Source: Cranoglanis bouderius (Eukaryota; Chordata; Actinopteri; Siluriformes; Cranoglanididae). From it: 64,000 nucleotides of DNA. The notes below the pieces were generated by a model. It searched no databases. It was not told where the DNA came from and worked only from the letters and a program-made list of their open reading frames with translations. The stretch is taken from contig CM042539.1 of the NCBI GenBank assembly GCA_023630585.1, positions 4,978,755 to 5,042,754 of the forward strand. The letters run 5' to 3'. Shown here one piece after another: positions 1 through 14,280 of this stretch (the stretch's first letter is position 1; each line of letters opens with the position of its first letter). A program made the translations under genes and the position numbers.

Positions 1-96
1 GTGTCATGGGGTGGGTTCACTACCCGCACTTTACACGGCACATTACAAATCTGGCGACGTTTTAATATCTAAACGTGTTCCTGTGTTTATTTCCAG

Positions 97-168
97 AACC
101 ACCACATGATGACGGAGGCAGTGGAGATCTCTCGTACCTGCTGGAAATGTCTGAAGAGAATTCAGGAG
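97..168 (+). CDS. fndc3b: fndc3b exon A (FNIII segment)
   Basis: Acceptor tttccag at 90-96, donor GAG|gtagcg. The 72-nt exon (phase 1 to phase 1) encodes the middle of an FNIII domain, including DLSYLLEMSEE, the strand pattern just before the inter-strand loop. It is the first exon in the window; upstream exons are outside. Confidence 0.8.
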
Positions 169-1060
169 GTAGCGTTACTGACTTTTACATTCCTGTCCTC
201 CTGAGTTTGTGTAAATTTCCCTTAAGGAGACTCACTGATGTGAACCTCCACCTCCATGGATCCTCTTCAGATCGTTTAACTGTGTCATATAATCGGATTT
301 AATGAACATTTTTCTGAAACTCATATTAATGACCTGATGGAACACGATTCCAAAACAAATCCAGAGCTTTACGCAAATAACACTAGATGTACAATTAGGA
401 CAAAAGTAATGGCACCCTATAAAAGGAATAAGAGTTGCGTGTGCCGATGCGCTGCAGTGGCTGAGCTGCCCTTAGGAGGCGCTCTTTCACCTTTTATGGA
501 GTTTTCCAACTTATCAGTCCGTACAGGATTTCGTGGAGTTTCTTTGTGATTGTTGCGGCCAAAAATGCTCGATTTTGCTGCAGCTTTTTTTAGAATTTGC
601 GATGCAACTTGTGGAGTTTTTTGTGCTTTTTTTTTGTGAAAAACTACTCGAATTGACAAAATCGCAATTGCAGGAAATAGTTGTGCGAGCTCTTTCACAG
701 TGATGTTTGTTGGTAAATGAGACCTTTTAGCTGTACTCATGTTTGACGCAGGTGAATGGAAGAGGGCTTTGGCTGAATGCGCGTCGTGATGACGGCCCAA
801 ATCTGCAGTCATTATGAAAAATTGCAGCTCCTCCAAATATTGTGTAGTTCCCTTGATTTTGCGTTAATTTCTGCGAGATGTGAGAAAATCTGCAAAAATA
901 TTTGTCCGGGGGAAAAAAGTCTGGAGGAAATTTTTTATTTTGTTCGGCTGAAAAACACTTCCACACAACATGACTAAAAGAGTGATATGATGAAATGATG
1001 CTCTGATGCGATGAGTGCGTTATGGATTGTTAATATTCTTACAGAGTGAAATCAGTACTC

Positions 1061-1092
<32 letters not shown>

Positions 1093-1440
1093 AGAGTGAT
1101 GTAGGAGGAGGGGATGTATAATTACAGTGATGGTCTGTGACTGTGATGTGATTAGTAGATCTGTGCAGTGTGATGTCACTGATATGTGGTTGTTGTTGTT
1201 GTTGTTGTTGTACAGCGGAGAGTCAGTGGGTGGTTGTGTATCGCGGGCCGCAGCGAGAACACGTGTGTGATGACCTGAAAGCAGCGACTCAGTACTCGCT
1301 CCGCATCAGCACAGAGAGCGCGGGGGGTCACAGCCAGGTGAGTGTGAGGAACATCAGGAACAGTGGATTAGAACTTAATGATGGAGATCTGACTTTAAAT
1401 TATTTACTACTGCACTGAGGACAGGGTTTATATCTCGTGT

Positions 1441-1494
<54 letters not shown>

Positions 1495-1618
1495 ATATTC
1501 CTGCAGTATGCAGACAGTCTGGTGGTCTGCACTCTCAGTCTGCCCCCAGGTCCCTGTCACACCCTCACCGTACAGGGCAGCATCAAACACAGAGAAGTCA
1601 GCTTACAGTGGGGTGAGT

Positions 1619-1650
<32 letters not shown>

Positions 1651-2429
1651 ACACACACACACACACACACACATCCCTATGAGTCAGTTCTGTTCTTGTT
1701 TTTCTCCTCTGCTTCTCCTCCTTGTATTTTTATCCTCTGTGAATATAATAAATCGTACGGCGGTTCATGGTGACCAGTTTCTCCTCTTCATAAGCGATTC
1801 TGTGCATCCATTAGAGGACGAAAAGAAAAACAAGGACCTACATTTAGCAGTATGTGCCCTCCTCCTGAGCCTCTCCTTCACGTCTCTCACATTTACATGA
1901 TGTGAATGATTCAGGATAAAATATTTAAAAAGCGTAAAGCGGCTCTCAACTCATTGCGGAAATGTTTTTTAAATTTATTTCTGTTCTGTGTGTGTTTGAG
2001 CATCAGACATTTTTAAATGAAATAAATCAAACCTGTTAAGGTTTATTCACTAAAGACACTCAGTAAATCACTCGGGTCTAGGGTGTATTTCACAGTTTGG
2101 GCCTATAGTGTTTCATTTTTGTGAGAAATGTGTGATTTTTGTGTTTTGAATGAAAAACATTTGTGCTTCAATGTGTGAAGGTCTGGTTATGATGATCTGT
2201 ACGTAGATGCACAGTCACATGCATCTAACAATTTATTTTCCTATCAGTAACCTGTGTGTGTGTGTGTGTGTGTGTGTGAGTGAATCACGTGTCAGGGCTC
2301 TAAGCATCGTAAACTAAAAGGTAAAGCAGTTTTGATTGCTTTTTCCAGGTCAGTGACGCAGGAGTGATGATCCTCCTCTCCTCCTCACAGCTCTAATAAC
2401 AGCTGTGTTTCTCACACTGAGTCCCTGAG

Positions 2430-2485
<56 letters not shown>

Positions 2486-3203
2486 ACCAGGTTGTGTATT
2501 ATGTATTCCAGAAGCTCCTGTGTGTGTTGTGGAGGATGAAGCTCTGCTCTACAGTGTGGAGATGGCCACCTCCGAGGACGATGCGCAGGTCACTGAGGTG
2601 TTTAATGGCTCTCACACAGAGTGCATTGTGGGTAATCTGCTGCCCGGCGCCACCTACAGGTTCAGAGTGCGAGCTGCCAACGAGGCTGGGGTGAGTCAGA
2701 ATACACTGAAGATTTACCGTGTTCTACATGCGGGTTCTAAACACTGATAGAAGAAGTCTTTTATCTTTGAGGGAACCCTTAAATGTTCTGTGTAGAACCC
2801 TACAACAGCATGTTACCGTATCAGGAAGGATTTGAAGGGTTCTTTTAGAAACATAAGAACCCTTAACTATCCAAAGAACCCTTTTCCCTTGTGCTCGTAC
2901 TCCATTACATTTCCATTAAACAATAAAAATCTTTCATTCCTCACACAGTTCCTCCAGACGTCACAGAGACGTCACACTAATTCCGTCTGAGTAATCAGAA
3001 GTGTGTTGATTTTTCTTCATCCACACTGTGTACTGATTTTCCTCGTGCTCCGTGTTCTCAGTTTGGGCCGTACACCAAGTTCCTGGAGGTGACGACTGCA
3101 GCGGGACCCCCGGGCCAGTGTGGGGCGCTGGTCATCTCTCTGACCTCACACTCCTGTGCAGTGGTCAGCTGGGTGGTGAGTAAATCTCCTCTTACTTATA
3201 CAG

Positions 3204-3238
<35 letters not shown>

Positions 3239-6200
3239 ATATGAGGAGTGTCTGTGGCTCTCAGTTTGTGTCATCTTCACAGAAAGTCCATCTGAATCAT
3301 CACACACCAGAGCTCTCGTTCATTTCGTATCTGTTTCTGTGTGAATTAAAGTTGATTTTGTTTTTTGTTTTTCTAAACTCTGCATTTATTCTCTGATCAT
3401 CTTTCATTATTTCCAAAGGTGTGATTATATATAGCTGCAGTCACGCTCGAAATTTGTGCTACAGTTATTTAACTTTTACTAATCATTTAAGAAACATAAA
3501 AGTAAATAATCTAAATGCAGATCTAGATTCACTAGATAATAAAGTTCAACATGTTTGCGTTAGAGGTGTGTCGACTTCTCCTTATTGCAGCAGTTCCTCT
3601 GATGTCGTTTTCTTTTTCTTTTTATTTCTAAAACGTGTAATTATTTAGTAGAACAGGCCCAGCTCTTACAGTTATACACGAGTTATGATTCTGGAGTAGA
3701 TGCTAATTATCTTCTCCTCCTCCCATAATGCACCTGGGTCACAGTAAATTAGCGCTATCGGCTCTGTCAGGTGGAACATCACGCTCTCAGAAGGTGGCCT
3801 CGCTGTTCCTCTGCATGTTTCATTTTCTCCTAATTCCTCCAGACGTGTGCTGCGTGTGAATGTTAATTAGTGAGATTTGGGCTGTACCCGTCGTTTCCAG
3901 GAGACTGAGACAGGCTGTGATTTGTTTCATCAGACGGACGAGAGCTCAGGTGCGGACATCTCGGGCTACCGGCTGGACTGGGGACGCGATGAGGACTCTC
4001 TGGAACTGGTTTACAGCGGCACAGAAACTTCCTGCCAAATCTCCGAGCTGGAAGCTGCAGTGAGCTACTGCTGTAGGATACAGGTACTGACACTCTTACA
4101 TGGGTACTGACCCGGTACAGGTACTGACACTCTTACACAGGTATTGACCCGGTACAGGTACTAACCCGGTAAAGGTACTGACACTCCTACACGGGTACTG
4201 ACACCCCTACATGGGTACTGACCCGGTACAGGTACTGACACTCTTACACAGGCACTGACCCGGTACAGGTACTGACACTCTTACACAGGTATTGACCCGG
4301 TACAGGTACTAACCCGGTAAAGGTACTGACACTCCTACACGGGTACTGACACCCCTACATGGGTACTGACCCGGTACAGGTACTGACACTCCTACACGGG
4401 TACTGACCCGGTACAGGTACTGACACTCTTACACAGGTACTGACACTCTTACATGGGTACTGACCCGGTACAGGTACTGACACTCCTACACAGGTACTGA
4501 CACTCCTACACGGGTACTGACCCGGTACAGGTACTGACACTCCTACACAGGTACTGACACTCCTACACGGGTACTGACCCGGTAAAGGTACTGACACGCC
4601 TACACAGGTACTGACCCGGTACAGGTACTGACACTCCTACACAGGTACTGACCCGGTATAGGTACTGACACTCCTACACGGGTATTGACACTCCTACACG
4701 GGTACTGTCCCGGTACAGGTACTGACACTCCTACACGGGTACTGTCCCGGTACAGGTACTGACACTCCTACACAGGTACTGTCCCGGTACAGGTACTGAC
4801 ACTCCTACACGGGTATTGACACTCCTACACGGGTACTGTCCCAGTACAGGTACTGACACTCCTACACGGGTACTGTCCCGGTACAGGTACTGACACTCCT
4901 ACACGGGTACTGACCCGGTACAGGTACTGACACTCCTACACGGGTACTGACCCGGTAAAGGTACTGACACGCCTACACAGGTACTGACCCGGTACAGGTA
5001 CTGACACTCCTACACAGGTACTGACCCGGTATAGGTACTGACACTCCTACACGGGTATTGACACTCCTACACAGGTACTGTCCCGGTACAGGTACTGACA
5101 CTCCTACACGGGTACTGTCCCGGTACAGGTACTGACACTCCTACATGGGTACTGACCCGGTACAGGTACTGACACTCTTACACGGGTACTGACCCGGTAA
5201 AGGTACTGACACTCTTACACAGGCACTGACCCGGTACAGGTACTGACACTCTTACACAGGTACTGACACTCCTACACGGGTACTGACCCGGTACAGGTAC
5301 TGACACTCCTACACAGGTACTGACACTCCTACACAGGTACTGACCCAGTACAGGTACTGACACTCCTACACGAGTACTGACACTCCTACATGGGTACTGA
5401 CCCGGTACAGTTACTGACACTCCTACACAGGTACTGATCCGGTACAGGTACTGACACTCCTACACAGGTACTGACACTCCTACACAGGTACTGACCCGGT
5501 AAAGGTACAGTGGGGGGAAAAAAGTATTTGATCCCCTGCTGATTTTGTATTCGCAAATGGAAGAAACTGTCAGTCTTCCTCGGTCTGGGGCTCCATGCAA
5601 GATCTCACCTCGTGGAGTTTCAATGATCATGAGAACGGTGAGGAATCAGCCCAGAACTACACGGGAGGATCTTGTTAATGATCTCAAGGCAGCTAGGACC
5701 ATAGTCACCAAGAAAACAATTGGTAACACACTACGCCGTGAAGGACTGAAATCCTGCAGCGCCCACAAGGTCCCCCTGCTCAAGAAAGCACATGTACAGG
5801 CCCGTCTGAAGTTTGCCTGAATGATTCAGAGGAGAACTGGGTGAAAGTGTTGTGGTCAGATGTGGTCAGATCTCTCCAATCTGGGCAAAATCCCTCCTGA
5901 GATGTGTGCAAACCTGGTGGCCAACTACAAGAAACGTCTGACCTCTGCGATTGCCAACAAGGGTTTTGCCACCAAGTACTAAGTCGAAGGGGTCAAATAC
6001 TTATTTCCCTCATTAAAATGCAAATCAATTTATAACTTTTTTGAAATGCATTTTTCTGGATTTCTTTGTTGTTATTCTGTCTCTCACTGTTAAAATACAC
6101 CTACCATTAAAATCATAGACTGATCATTTCTTTGTCAGTGGGCAAACGTACAAAATCAGCAGGGGATCAAATACTTTTTTCCCCCACTGTACAGGTACTC

Positions 6201-8274
6201 ACACAGCATCTGACCCGGTCCTGTAGCTAACCACTGGGTTATCTTTCTCTCGCCATGTGAATACTGGCACTAACTTTCCCTCGTTTGCACGCACTAGTGT
6301 GAGTACAGTTTTGATGCTGAAAGCTGGCTGGGTGGGATGAGCTGTAGCTTACACAAGCTGTACCTGAAATCAGCCTCATATCTTAACAGAATTGTTCCCA
6401 ATCCTGATTATTCTGGGGTTTTTTTTTTTTTGCATCTCAGGCCACCAACCAGGCAGGGGCAGGGCCTTACAGCGAGCTGGCGTGGTGTCGTACGCCGGCC
6501 GCCGCCCCCAGCACCGTCAACAGTCTGTATGTACAGGACGGGTTCTCCTTACCCCCGGACTTAGAGCCGTTCTGTTCCTCCACTTGCTTGGCGTTGGCGT
6601 GGGACGAGCCAAACTGCAACGGCCAGGAGATCAGCGGCTACACCCTCGCTCTGGGAGAGGAGCTAATCACTGTGGGCGGGGCTACCTGCACCGTCATCAG
6701 GAACCTGCAGCCTGATACAGAATACAGGTGAGCGGAGGAGAGATGGCAAGCTGCGGCTATTACTATTACATGTTTATTATTTTTTTTAACATTTGAAGTG
6801 GTGTTGCTGGGTTTTTTTTATACACACAGAGCTTTTATTTAGAGAAATGTACTGGATGATGATGAATGTGTAGGTGCTGACCTTATTATCAGAGCTGATT
6901 CATTAACACCTCTCTGATGATGGACGTTCAGTGTAAAATCCATCAGCTGCAGTAATTATCAGTGATGTGAGACACACTGCACTTTCTTCATGATGATTTA
7001 TGATGTACACTTTCATGTCTCACATACCTGCTGCGTTTACTGTGTCCTTCTGAAGAAATCTCCATTCCTCTGATTCCATCTTCGTTCCTCTGATGTCTAC
7101 ATGGTAATGTTCACGAGTGATTGAATTCAGATCTGGGTTAAGAACACTTCTTTGTATTTGTTCCCATTACATCAGCGGCTGATCGTAAAGTAAGGGTTAC
7201 GGTTAGGAGGATGTGAAATATAGACAAAAAATGACAAATCTGACAAAAAATAAATCTGTTAAGAGCTCATGAAGTAAAGCAAGGCAGTTCTTTCTGTATC
7301 CACAAATCTAAAAGATTTTCTATTTACACTGTCCTGAACTGACAGATATTCAGATTCAGCATGTGGTGCATGATTTATTATTATTTATTTTGTTTTTTAA
7401 TTAATATTCTCTAAAGGAAATTAGCAGCCTGGAGTCTGTTATCTGGAACAGAAGCTACAGACCCAAAAAATCAGAGAAAGATCAGTGTACTGATCTGTTT
7501 AGAACTCTCATAGACTGTAATGGATGTTTAAAAGGCTCGTTTATTGGACTTCCTGGGCAAATATAAGACACTATCCTGCTGTTGTGTTTACTGGACAAGC
7601 TTTTTTTTTTTTTTTTCCATCTTATGCTAGTGTTTAATGAGCTGTGATTATAAAAGAAAATAAAGCAACCTGGTTTTATTAACAACAGCAAAATATAAAA
7701 TACAAATAAATAGAAAACCTGTAAAATGTTGGAATATGTTGTATAACATTAACTAATACGTTGTAAATGTACTATAATATGTAATATCTATAATATGTAT
7801 ATTATGATATATAATATAATATACAGTATTATATATACATACCATAATATATGAATTATTTCATTTCATATATGGGAGATCAGATATTGTTTATATGTAG
7901 TGGTTTATGTGGGTGATTAGATATCGTCTGCTGAATGCTGTGAATATAAAAGTTTCTCAGCTCCTCCTGACTCGCCTCATGAAGCAGTCTGATATTTTTT
8001 TGTCTGTGTGAGTTTTGTTTCCTCGTCTCAGAATGAGCGCAGTATCTGAAGGTGTCCTGATAGATCACCTCCATCTCCCACTGTGGTCTGTGATCTCGAT
8101 GTAACCCGAGTCTTTGTTTATGTCTAATGAGGCAGTAATAATCTGATATTTCTTGTGGAGAGCTTTTTGGATGTGGTGCTCTAAAGAAAAGGTGGATATG
8201 TGTGTCAGTTTCTATAGTAACAGCTCATTCACAGGGACTTGTACGGCAGACGTGAGCAGATTAGTGAAGCTTTT

Positions 8275-8331
<57 letters not shown>

Positions 8332-10262
8332 TGTGCAGGTGAGGGCGGAGAATGCGGTCGGTGCAGGTCCGTTTGGGCCGAGTCTCCTGGTCAGAACCAG
8401 GCCGCTGCCCCCGAATCCCCCGAGACTGGAGTGTGGCAGTGCTGGACCTCAGAGTCTGAAACTGCGCTGGGGAGACAGCAGCAAGAGTCCAAACACCGAC
8501 ACAGACACCACATACATCCTGCAAATGGAGGACAGGAACCAGAGGTACACACACACACACACACACACACACGCTGCAGCATAAAGTTTGAAGCAGACAT
8601 TTTCTAAGCAGATAGCTCATTAATAGTGAGCTTGTTTGTGTGATGTTATTTTGGTCCGCTCGTCTCTCGGCTGTAGCTCTGTGTGTGATGTTTACCCGCT
8701 GTTCTAGACGTACTTAAATGAAAGTACAATTTGTTCTGAGGATGTGCTGAGTTTGTGATCATGAAGATTTGGAATTGGTTTAGTTAAATGTGGACTTTAT
8801 TTTTTTTTATAATTTTTTTTGTAGTGTTGATTTATTTTCCCCCTCATCACTTGTTTGACACCTTTCACACCTACATACAGCCTTCTGCTGCGGTTATGTC
8901 GAGGGCTGGTGTGTGTTTCTCTCCTCACTCTGTTCATTCAGGCATCCAGGAAGTGCTATGAGTTATACATATTTTATAAATATGTTCTCTCGGCTGATTC
9001 TCAAGTACACACATACACACACACACACACACATATACAGTATCTCACAAAAGTGAGTACAACCCTCACATTTTTGTAAATATTTTATTATATCTTTTCA
9101 TGGGACAACACTGACGAAATGACACTTTGCTACAATGTAAAGTAGTGAGTGTACAGCTTGTATAACAGTGTAAATTTGCTGTCCGCTCAAAATAACTCAA
9201 CAAACATGGTCAGAGCACTGACAGGCTGACCCCCCACCCCTTCAACCTCTGCAGCAATGCTGGCAGCACTCATACGTCTATTCTGCAAAGCCAACCTCTG
9301 GATATGATGCTGAGCATGTGCACTCAACTTCTTTGGTGGACCATGGCGAGGCCTGTTCTGAGTGGAACCTGTCCTGTTAAACCGCTGTATGGTCTTGGCC
9401 ACCGTGCTGCAGCTCAGTTTCAGGGTGTTGGCAATCTTCTTATAGCCTAGGCCATGTTTATGTAGAGCAACAATTTTTTTTTTCAGATCCTCAGAAGTTC
9501 TTTGCCATGAGGTACTTCATGTTGAACTTCCAGTGACCAGTATGAGAGAGTGTGAGAGTGATAACACCAAACTTAACACACCTGCTCCCCATTCACAACT
9601 GAGACCTTGTAACATTAACGAGTCACATGACACCGGGGAGGGAAAATGGCTAATTGGGCCCAATTTCACTTAGGGGTGTACTCACTTTTGTTGCCAGCGG
9701 TTTAGGCATTAATGGCTGTGTGTTGAGTTATTTTGAGGGGACAGCAAATTTACACTGTTATACAAGCTGTACACTCACTACTTTACATTGTAGCAAAGTG
9801 TCATTTCTTCAGTGTTGTCCCATGAAAAGATATAATAAAATATTTACAAAAATGTGAGGGGTGTACTCACTTTTGTAAGATACTGTATATATTAAATAAA
9901 CTATTCCAGCACTCTGTGATACAAAATCCAAAAAAAGAGAAAATACCTACTTGAAAGATGACTGGAACAGTTACCGTGACGACTGCATCATCATTATTCT
10001 GTGATGACATCACTAATCCTACATAGAGGAAATGAGGGACTGGGACTGGCGTTGTTCCTTTAACTTTGATTGACAGCTCAAACCAGCTTTAAATCACTGA
10101 TGTAAAGTCTCAGTGAAGAAGAGTTACTTTAATTAACGACTGATAACAGGACGAAAATGTATTAATTATTGTAAATTATTTTAATTCCATTGTGTTGAAA
10201 TATTTTAAAATGGTATTAATTTCAATCCACAATTGATAAAATGACAATTCAATGAAACAAGA

Positions 10263-10318
<56 letters not shown>

Positions 10319-11377
10319 ATGGGGTAGAGGGGCTCTCACTCACAGTGTGATTGAATAAAGCTGAGCTTTGCTCACTGACCCGCTGCACACCTCACACCTC
10401 ACACCTCACACCTCAAATCTCACACCTCACACCTCACACCTCATACCTCACACCTCACACCTCAAATCTCACACCTCACACCTCACATCTCACACCTCAC
10501 ACCTCACACCTCAAATCTCACACCTCACACCTCAAATCTCACACCTCACACCTCACAGATGAATCGTCTCTTACTCTAAATGTCTCCTTGATTATTTTCC
10601 TGCAGGTTTTTCTCCATTAATAATGCACACACTTCCTTCACATCTTGCTGTAAGACTCTGAGGCTGACTTTCCTTTTTCCGCGTCATTTCTGATGTTGTA
10701 TCAGACTGAGTGTTTAAAGCTGTGTAGAGTAATCAGTTTTTTCTGTGTCAGGTTTGTGCCGATCTATCGAGGGCCGAGTCACACATTTAAGGTTCAGCGT
10801 CTGAGTGAATTGAGCCGCTACAATTTCAGGATCCAGGCCGTGAGCGATGCAGGAGAAGGTCCTTTCTCTGAGATCTACTCCTTCACCACGACCAAATCTG
10901 TGCCTCCTACACTGAAAGGTACGCAGGAGGATTGTTCTCTCCTCCCTGACTGCAGTGAGCATCACCACTGCCGTGTTTGATGAGGAGTTTTGCTCAGGTT
11001 ATCGGTCATTAACAGCGATTATCAGCGAATAATAACAAAATTATAACCATAGTGTAAAAATCTCCTCACACATCTAATAGACACAACACTGATGTAAATC
11101 ATGACTGAAATATGTAGTTCACTGAAATACACAATAAATACAGTGTTACTGTTTGTTAACCTAGTAAATCTCATCCTCTACATCCTTATTCATCCTGTTT
11201 AGTCAATTCATTCATACTGAAAACTTCCCTTTCACTTTGCACATTACAAACTTTTATTCTTCCACAGGTGTTCATTATTGAGTTAGAATAAGAAGCTCCT
11301 TAATCAGAGTAATGCTAAATATCAACTCAGTTATATTAGGAATACATATAAATAAATATTATAAATAACTTATATAA

Positions 11378-11454
<77 letters not shown>

Positions 11455-14244
11455 AATATATCATTATGGTACCACAATATACAACCAGTTAATGGCACCA
11501 GAGTTATTAAAAATTGATCAACGTTACCAATATTGTAGCTAATTTCCTTAAAATGAAAAAAGTTAAAAAAGGTGATGATTAAGATGAGGTTCATTGTACG
11601 GCTCTAATCCAGGGTTTGTGAAAAATATTGAATGTCGCATTGTTAATAAAAATGGAAACTATTGAATTCCTAAATTTAAATATGGTATGAATACTGTGTG
11701 TGTGTGTGTGTGTGTACATGTAGTAAAAGTTCAACATAGTAAACCAAGTTAAAGGTATTTGGGTTTTTTTACTGCATCTACAATTATTAAAATCACACTG
11801 CAGTTATATATCTATATAAATACTTGCACAAAGTGGAAAAACAGTTTGAGATGGAAATATTTTCTGAATAAATAATGTTAGGTAAATAAGGTTTTATGCA
11901 CTACTGATGGCTAATGGATTTTTTTTTTTTTTTCAAATACGATAAATTTTTGCATGAATTATGAGAAATGTGGCCATTAACTGAAAGGACAGACACGGCC
12001 CGTGCCCAGTGTTCCTGCACTCTGTCCCTACTCGCTGTTTTAAAAGTGTTTTTCTGAAAAGAGCTGATGGAAATACAATGTTAACATAATTAGCGTTTGG
12101 AGGTATAGTACTGTGCAAAAGTTTTAGACACATGCAAAGAAATGCTGTAGAGCAAAGATGCCTTCAAAATAATGACATTCAATGTTTCTACATAAATTTT
12201 TTTTTTAAAAATCATAAAGAGCAGTAAACAGTAGTAAATGAAACAAAGTCAATATTTGGTGTGACACAAAAATAAAAATAAAAATAGTAGTCTCCGGTAC
12301 AATGTGTGCAGTTTTATAAGGAAATGAGCTGTAAGTTTTATTGAGCATCTTGCAGAACCAGACACAGCTCTTCTGGAGACTTTGACTTTCGCACTTGCTT
12401 CTTATTTTTGCAGCAAAACCCAGCAGCCTTCATTGTGTTTTTTGTCTGAAAAGTGTCTCTTACGTAATATGCTGCTTTCTTTAATGACATACAAACATTT
12501 TTCTGTAACATTTAATTTTGTGCTAGAAAACTGTTTGGGAATCTAAAATGTTTTTTGTACTGACTTGATAATGTAGAAATCATAAAATAAAACATCTATA
12601 ACAAAGTCTGTACTAAAAGTAATAGGGTGCCTAAAACTTTTGCACAGTACTGTAGAGTGGATATAAAAAGTCTACACACCCCTGTTAAAATATGCAGTAA
12701 CCGAATGAGATTAAGATAAATAATGTCAGATCTTTTTTCACCTTTAATGTGAAAATGTGCAGATTATACAAATAAAGTGAAAAATCAGAAACTTTTTTAG
12801 GGAAAAAAAGGAAAATAAAAAAACTCCAATAACCAAGTTGTATAATTGTACACACCCCTAAACTAATACTTTGTTGAAGCACCTTTTGATGTTGTTCCAC
12901 CACTCAGTCTTTTTGGGGAAGAGTCTATCAGCGTGGCACATTTTGACTCGGCAATATTTTCTCCCTCTTTCTTACAAAAACATTCCAGATGCATCAGATT
13001 GTGAGGGTATCTCCTGTACTCAGCTCTCCTCAGGTCACCCCACAGAGTTTTAGTTGGATCCAGGTCTGGGCTCTGGCTCGGTCATTCAAAAACATTGATC
13101 TTCTTTTGGTGAAGCCGTTCCTTTGTTGATTTGGATGTAGGCTTTGGGTCATTGTCCTGATTAAAGTGAAATTCCTTTTCATCTTCAGCTTACTAGCAGA
13201 CATCTGAAGGTTTTGCACTAAAATCAACTGGTATTTGTAGCTATTCATGATTCCCTCCATCTTGATAAAAGCCCCCGGTCTGGCTGAAGAAAAGCAGCCC
13301 TAAAGCATGATGCTGCCACCACCATGCTTCACTGCTTCACCGTGGGTATGGTGTTCTTTTGGTTATGTGCCTTTTTTTTTTTTGCACCAAACAAACCTTG
13401 TGTAATTTTGGAATTGGTCTCATCAGACCATAACACATTTTTCCACATGATTTGAGGTGATTTAGTTGGGTTTGGATGTTTTTTGTGAGAAAGGGCTTCC
13501 CTCTACCCCACCCTACCCCATCGCCCAGACATGTGAAGAATACAAGAGATTGTTGTCACATGCAGAGAGTATGATGATCCTGCAGCTCCTTTAATGTTGC
13601 CGTAGGTCTCTTGGCAGCCTCCCTGGTAAGTTTTTGTCTTGTCCTTGCATCAGTTTTGGAGGGATGTCCTGTTCTTGTTGATGATGGCCTTCAAGGTGTT
13701 CCATGGTGCATCTAATGTTTAGAAGATTTGAAGAAAATCCTACAGAAACAGCTGCTCTGGTCTTTTTCTTTGGGGTTAATCAGAATAATTTCATTGATGA
13801 CAGCTGTATGATGATTACGTTTGAACGTGAGATTGAATGTGATTGGTTCATTCTGGTTTCATTTTCAAGCCTGTTATTTTAGCAGGGGTGTGTAGACTTT
13901 TTATATCCACTGTAATTTAATTGGTCCCTTCCTATTTCATCCATATTTGCACGTAAACACGGCCTGACTTCCTCATTCCATTTTCATTAATAAATAAATA
14001 AATGAGTGATGTGTAAACATGCTGTTGGCCGTGTGGACAGATTTAAACTTCAGATGTGGTGAAATCGGGGTTAGTAAGATTTTACTGTCAGTTCTCTGTT
14101 CCTGCTGCGTCATCAGCTTTGTTATATCCACTGTAATTTAATTGGTCCCTTCCTATTTCCCTTCCAGCTTTGTGAGTAGTTAGTTGCTGTGGGTTTGTGA
14201 TCGTCTGCTCTGGTCCTATTGCTCAGATCTCTCAAATGGCCATC

Positions 14245-14280
<36 letters not shown>

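Noticed and set aside
417..977. 139-, 79- and 66-codon frames in fndc3b intron A
   Set aside because: Overlapping frames on both strands without motifs. The stretch has the look of a dispersed repeat (GATTTTGCTGCAGC wording), but only one copy is visible so I did not annotate it.
4082..5505. Regular array resembling CRISPR repeats, and minus-strand frames of VPVPGQYPC type
   Set aside because: Units are contiguous with no unique spacers, in a vertebrate intron. The frames are translated minisatellite.
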